A stretch of DNA of 6,866 bases from Bifidobacterium breve. Lineage in GTDB: Bacteria > Actinomycetota > Actinomycetes > Mycobacteriales > Mycobacteriaceae. Location: contig CALQLM010000059.1 of NCBI GenBank assembly GCA_943331415.1, forward strand, positions 1 through 6,866, read 5' to 3'. The notes below the pieces were generated by a model, which was given only the letters and a program-made list of their open reading frames with translations, searched no databases and was not told the origin of the DNA. The position numbers and the translations under genes are program-made. Position 1 is the stretch's first letter. Each line of letters starts with the position of its first letter. Positions 6,387 to 6,866 of this stretch are shown here, one piece after another.

Positions 6387-6412
6387 GGCGATCGGGGGGC
6401 GGTCGGGGGGAG
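6386..6412 (+). other. G-rich spacer containing the Shine-Dalgarno of the glycohydrolase gene
   Basis: The gap between the vWA stop and the next start holds two copies of a GATCGGGGGG/GGTCGGGGGG motif (6390-6399 and 6401-6410). With the GGG at 6386-6388 it forms an unusually G-rich mRNA stretch. GGGGAG at 6407-6412 is 5 nt before ATG 6418 and serves as a plausible Shine-Dalgarno. No hairpin terminator is present, which supports cotranscription. Confidence 0.5.
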
Positions 6413-6417
6413 TGGTC

Positions 6418-6866
6418 ATGGGCTCACCGCACTTCTATGCAGCCATGCTCGGTGTCGCCTACGGCGATGCGTGGGGGTATCCCAACGAACGGCACAGCTA
6501 TGGCCGGCTGACGCTGCTGGATCTGCGGGGCCCGGACCTCCCCGAGCGTCTGATCGTCTCCGATGACACCCAGATGACCCTGTATCTGGCCAGGGCTCTG
6601 GACGGTGCGGCCGACAGGAGTGAAAGGGAGTTGCAGGCGGCGATCCTCGACGGGTGGCTGGCGTGGCTGCGTGACCCGGATATGCGGGGATACGGCCGCA
6701 CGACCATGAAAGCGCTGCGCTCCCTCGACTTCGATGAACCCTGGTACGGGGCGACGGTGGTCGAGAGCGATGCCTGCGGTGCGGTCATGCGCGTCTCGCC
6801 GTGCGGCGTCCTCCCGGACGGGTTGTGGCAGCCGGTGTCGGCATGGCAGGCCGCGACCACCCACGG
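6418..6866 (+). CDS. ADP-ribosylglycohydrolase (ARH/DraG family), N-terminal part
   Basis: The first 149 codons of a gene cut by the right edge of the window. The protein starts MGSPHFYAAMLGVAYGDAWG. The family signatures are GVAYGDAWG (12-20), the metal-binding SDDTQMTLYLARAL (48-61), ESDACGAVMRVSP (116-128), and AATTH (145-149) at the cut end, where the family has a conserved THG segment. ADP-ribosylglycohydrolases use a binuclear Mg centre to remove ADP-ribose from proteins (DraG from nitrogenase reductase, ARH1/ARH3 from Arg/Ser) or from related substrates; the substrate here is unknown. SDDT supplies part of the metal site; the rest lies in the missing C-terminal half. A GTG at 6412 is in frame two codons upstream, but ATG 6418 fits the Shine-Dalgarno better. 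It follows the vWA gene by 31 bp and probably shares its DNA-damage-type promoter. Confidence 0.87.
   Translation, partial: MGSPHFYAAMLGVAYGDAWGYPNERHSYGRLTLLDLRGPDLPERLIVSDDTQMTLYLARALDGAADRSERELQAAILDGWLAWLRDPDMRGYGRTTMKALRSLDFDEPWYGATVVESDACGAVMRVSPCGVLPDGLWQPVSAWQAATTH

Noticed and set aside
6386..6410. G-quadruplex between vWA and glycohydrolase genes
   Set aside because: Only three separated G-runs of three or more are present, so a canonical four-run quadruplex is not supported.
5697..6419. Long minus-strand open frame opposite the vWA gene
   Set aside because: No recognisable domain; the plus frame has a complete MIDAS and a strong ribosome binding site.
6424..6864. Minus-strand open frames at the right edge
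   Set aside because: The plus strand encodes clear ADP-ribosylglycohydrolase motifs over the same interval, in a frame that stays open to the window edge.

Overview
The window is high-GC DNA with a coding style and gene content typical of a mycobacterium (Mycobacterium/Mycolicibacterium group). The evidence is a WS/DGAT-type acyltransferase, a pentapeptide-repeat lysine tail like those of mycobacterial HU proteins, GTG starts, and a promoter that fits the actinobacterial PafBC (RecA-independent DNA damage) pattern. No mobile element, CRISPR array, tRNA or rRNA was seen. Genus is inferred, not proven.

Layout. (1) Positions 1-1768, minus strand: a WS/DGAT acyltransferase with an unusual (KKAPA)n N-terminal tail, followed by the start of an SRPBCC-fold gene whose ATG overlaps the acyltransferase stop by one base. 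The SRPBCC gene runs off the left edge. (2) Positions 1835-4184, plus strand, divergent from the first unit across 66 bp: a secreted protein of unknown function, then 34 bp later a ferritin-like/VIT1 fusion of the MbfA type, probably a membrane iron or manganese exporter. (3) Positions 4188-5513, minus strand, convergent with the exporter: a class C beta-lactamase-fold serine hydrolase (esterase or lipase type). (4) Positions 5514-5714: an intergenic region with a near-consensus PafBC/RecA-NDp promoter (TTGTCGGAC-N8-TAGAAT), a leader of about 120 nt with a GC-rich hairpin, and a strong Shine-Dalgarno. (5) Positions 5715-6866, plus strand: a small stand-alone von Willebrand factor A protein with an intact MIDAS, then the first 149 codons of an ADP-ribosylglycohydrolase cut by the right edge.

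The most interesting part is the right end: a MIDAS vWA protein and an ADP-ribosylglycohydrolase in an apparent operon behind a DNA-damage-type promoter. This suggests that both are induced by genotoxic stress and that removal of ADP-ribose is part of that response. The other units look like lipid metabolism (acyltransferase, SRPBCC, hydrolase) and metal handling (ferritin-VIT1).
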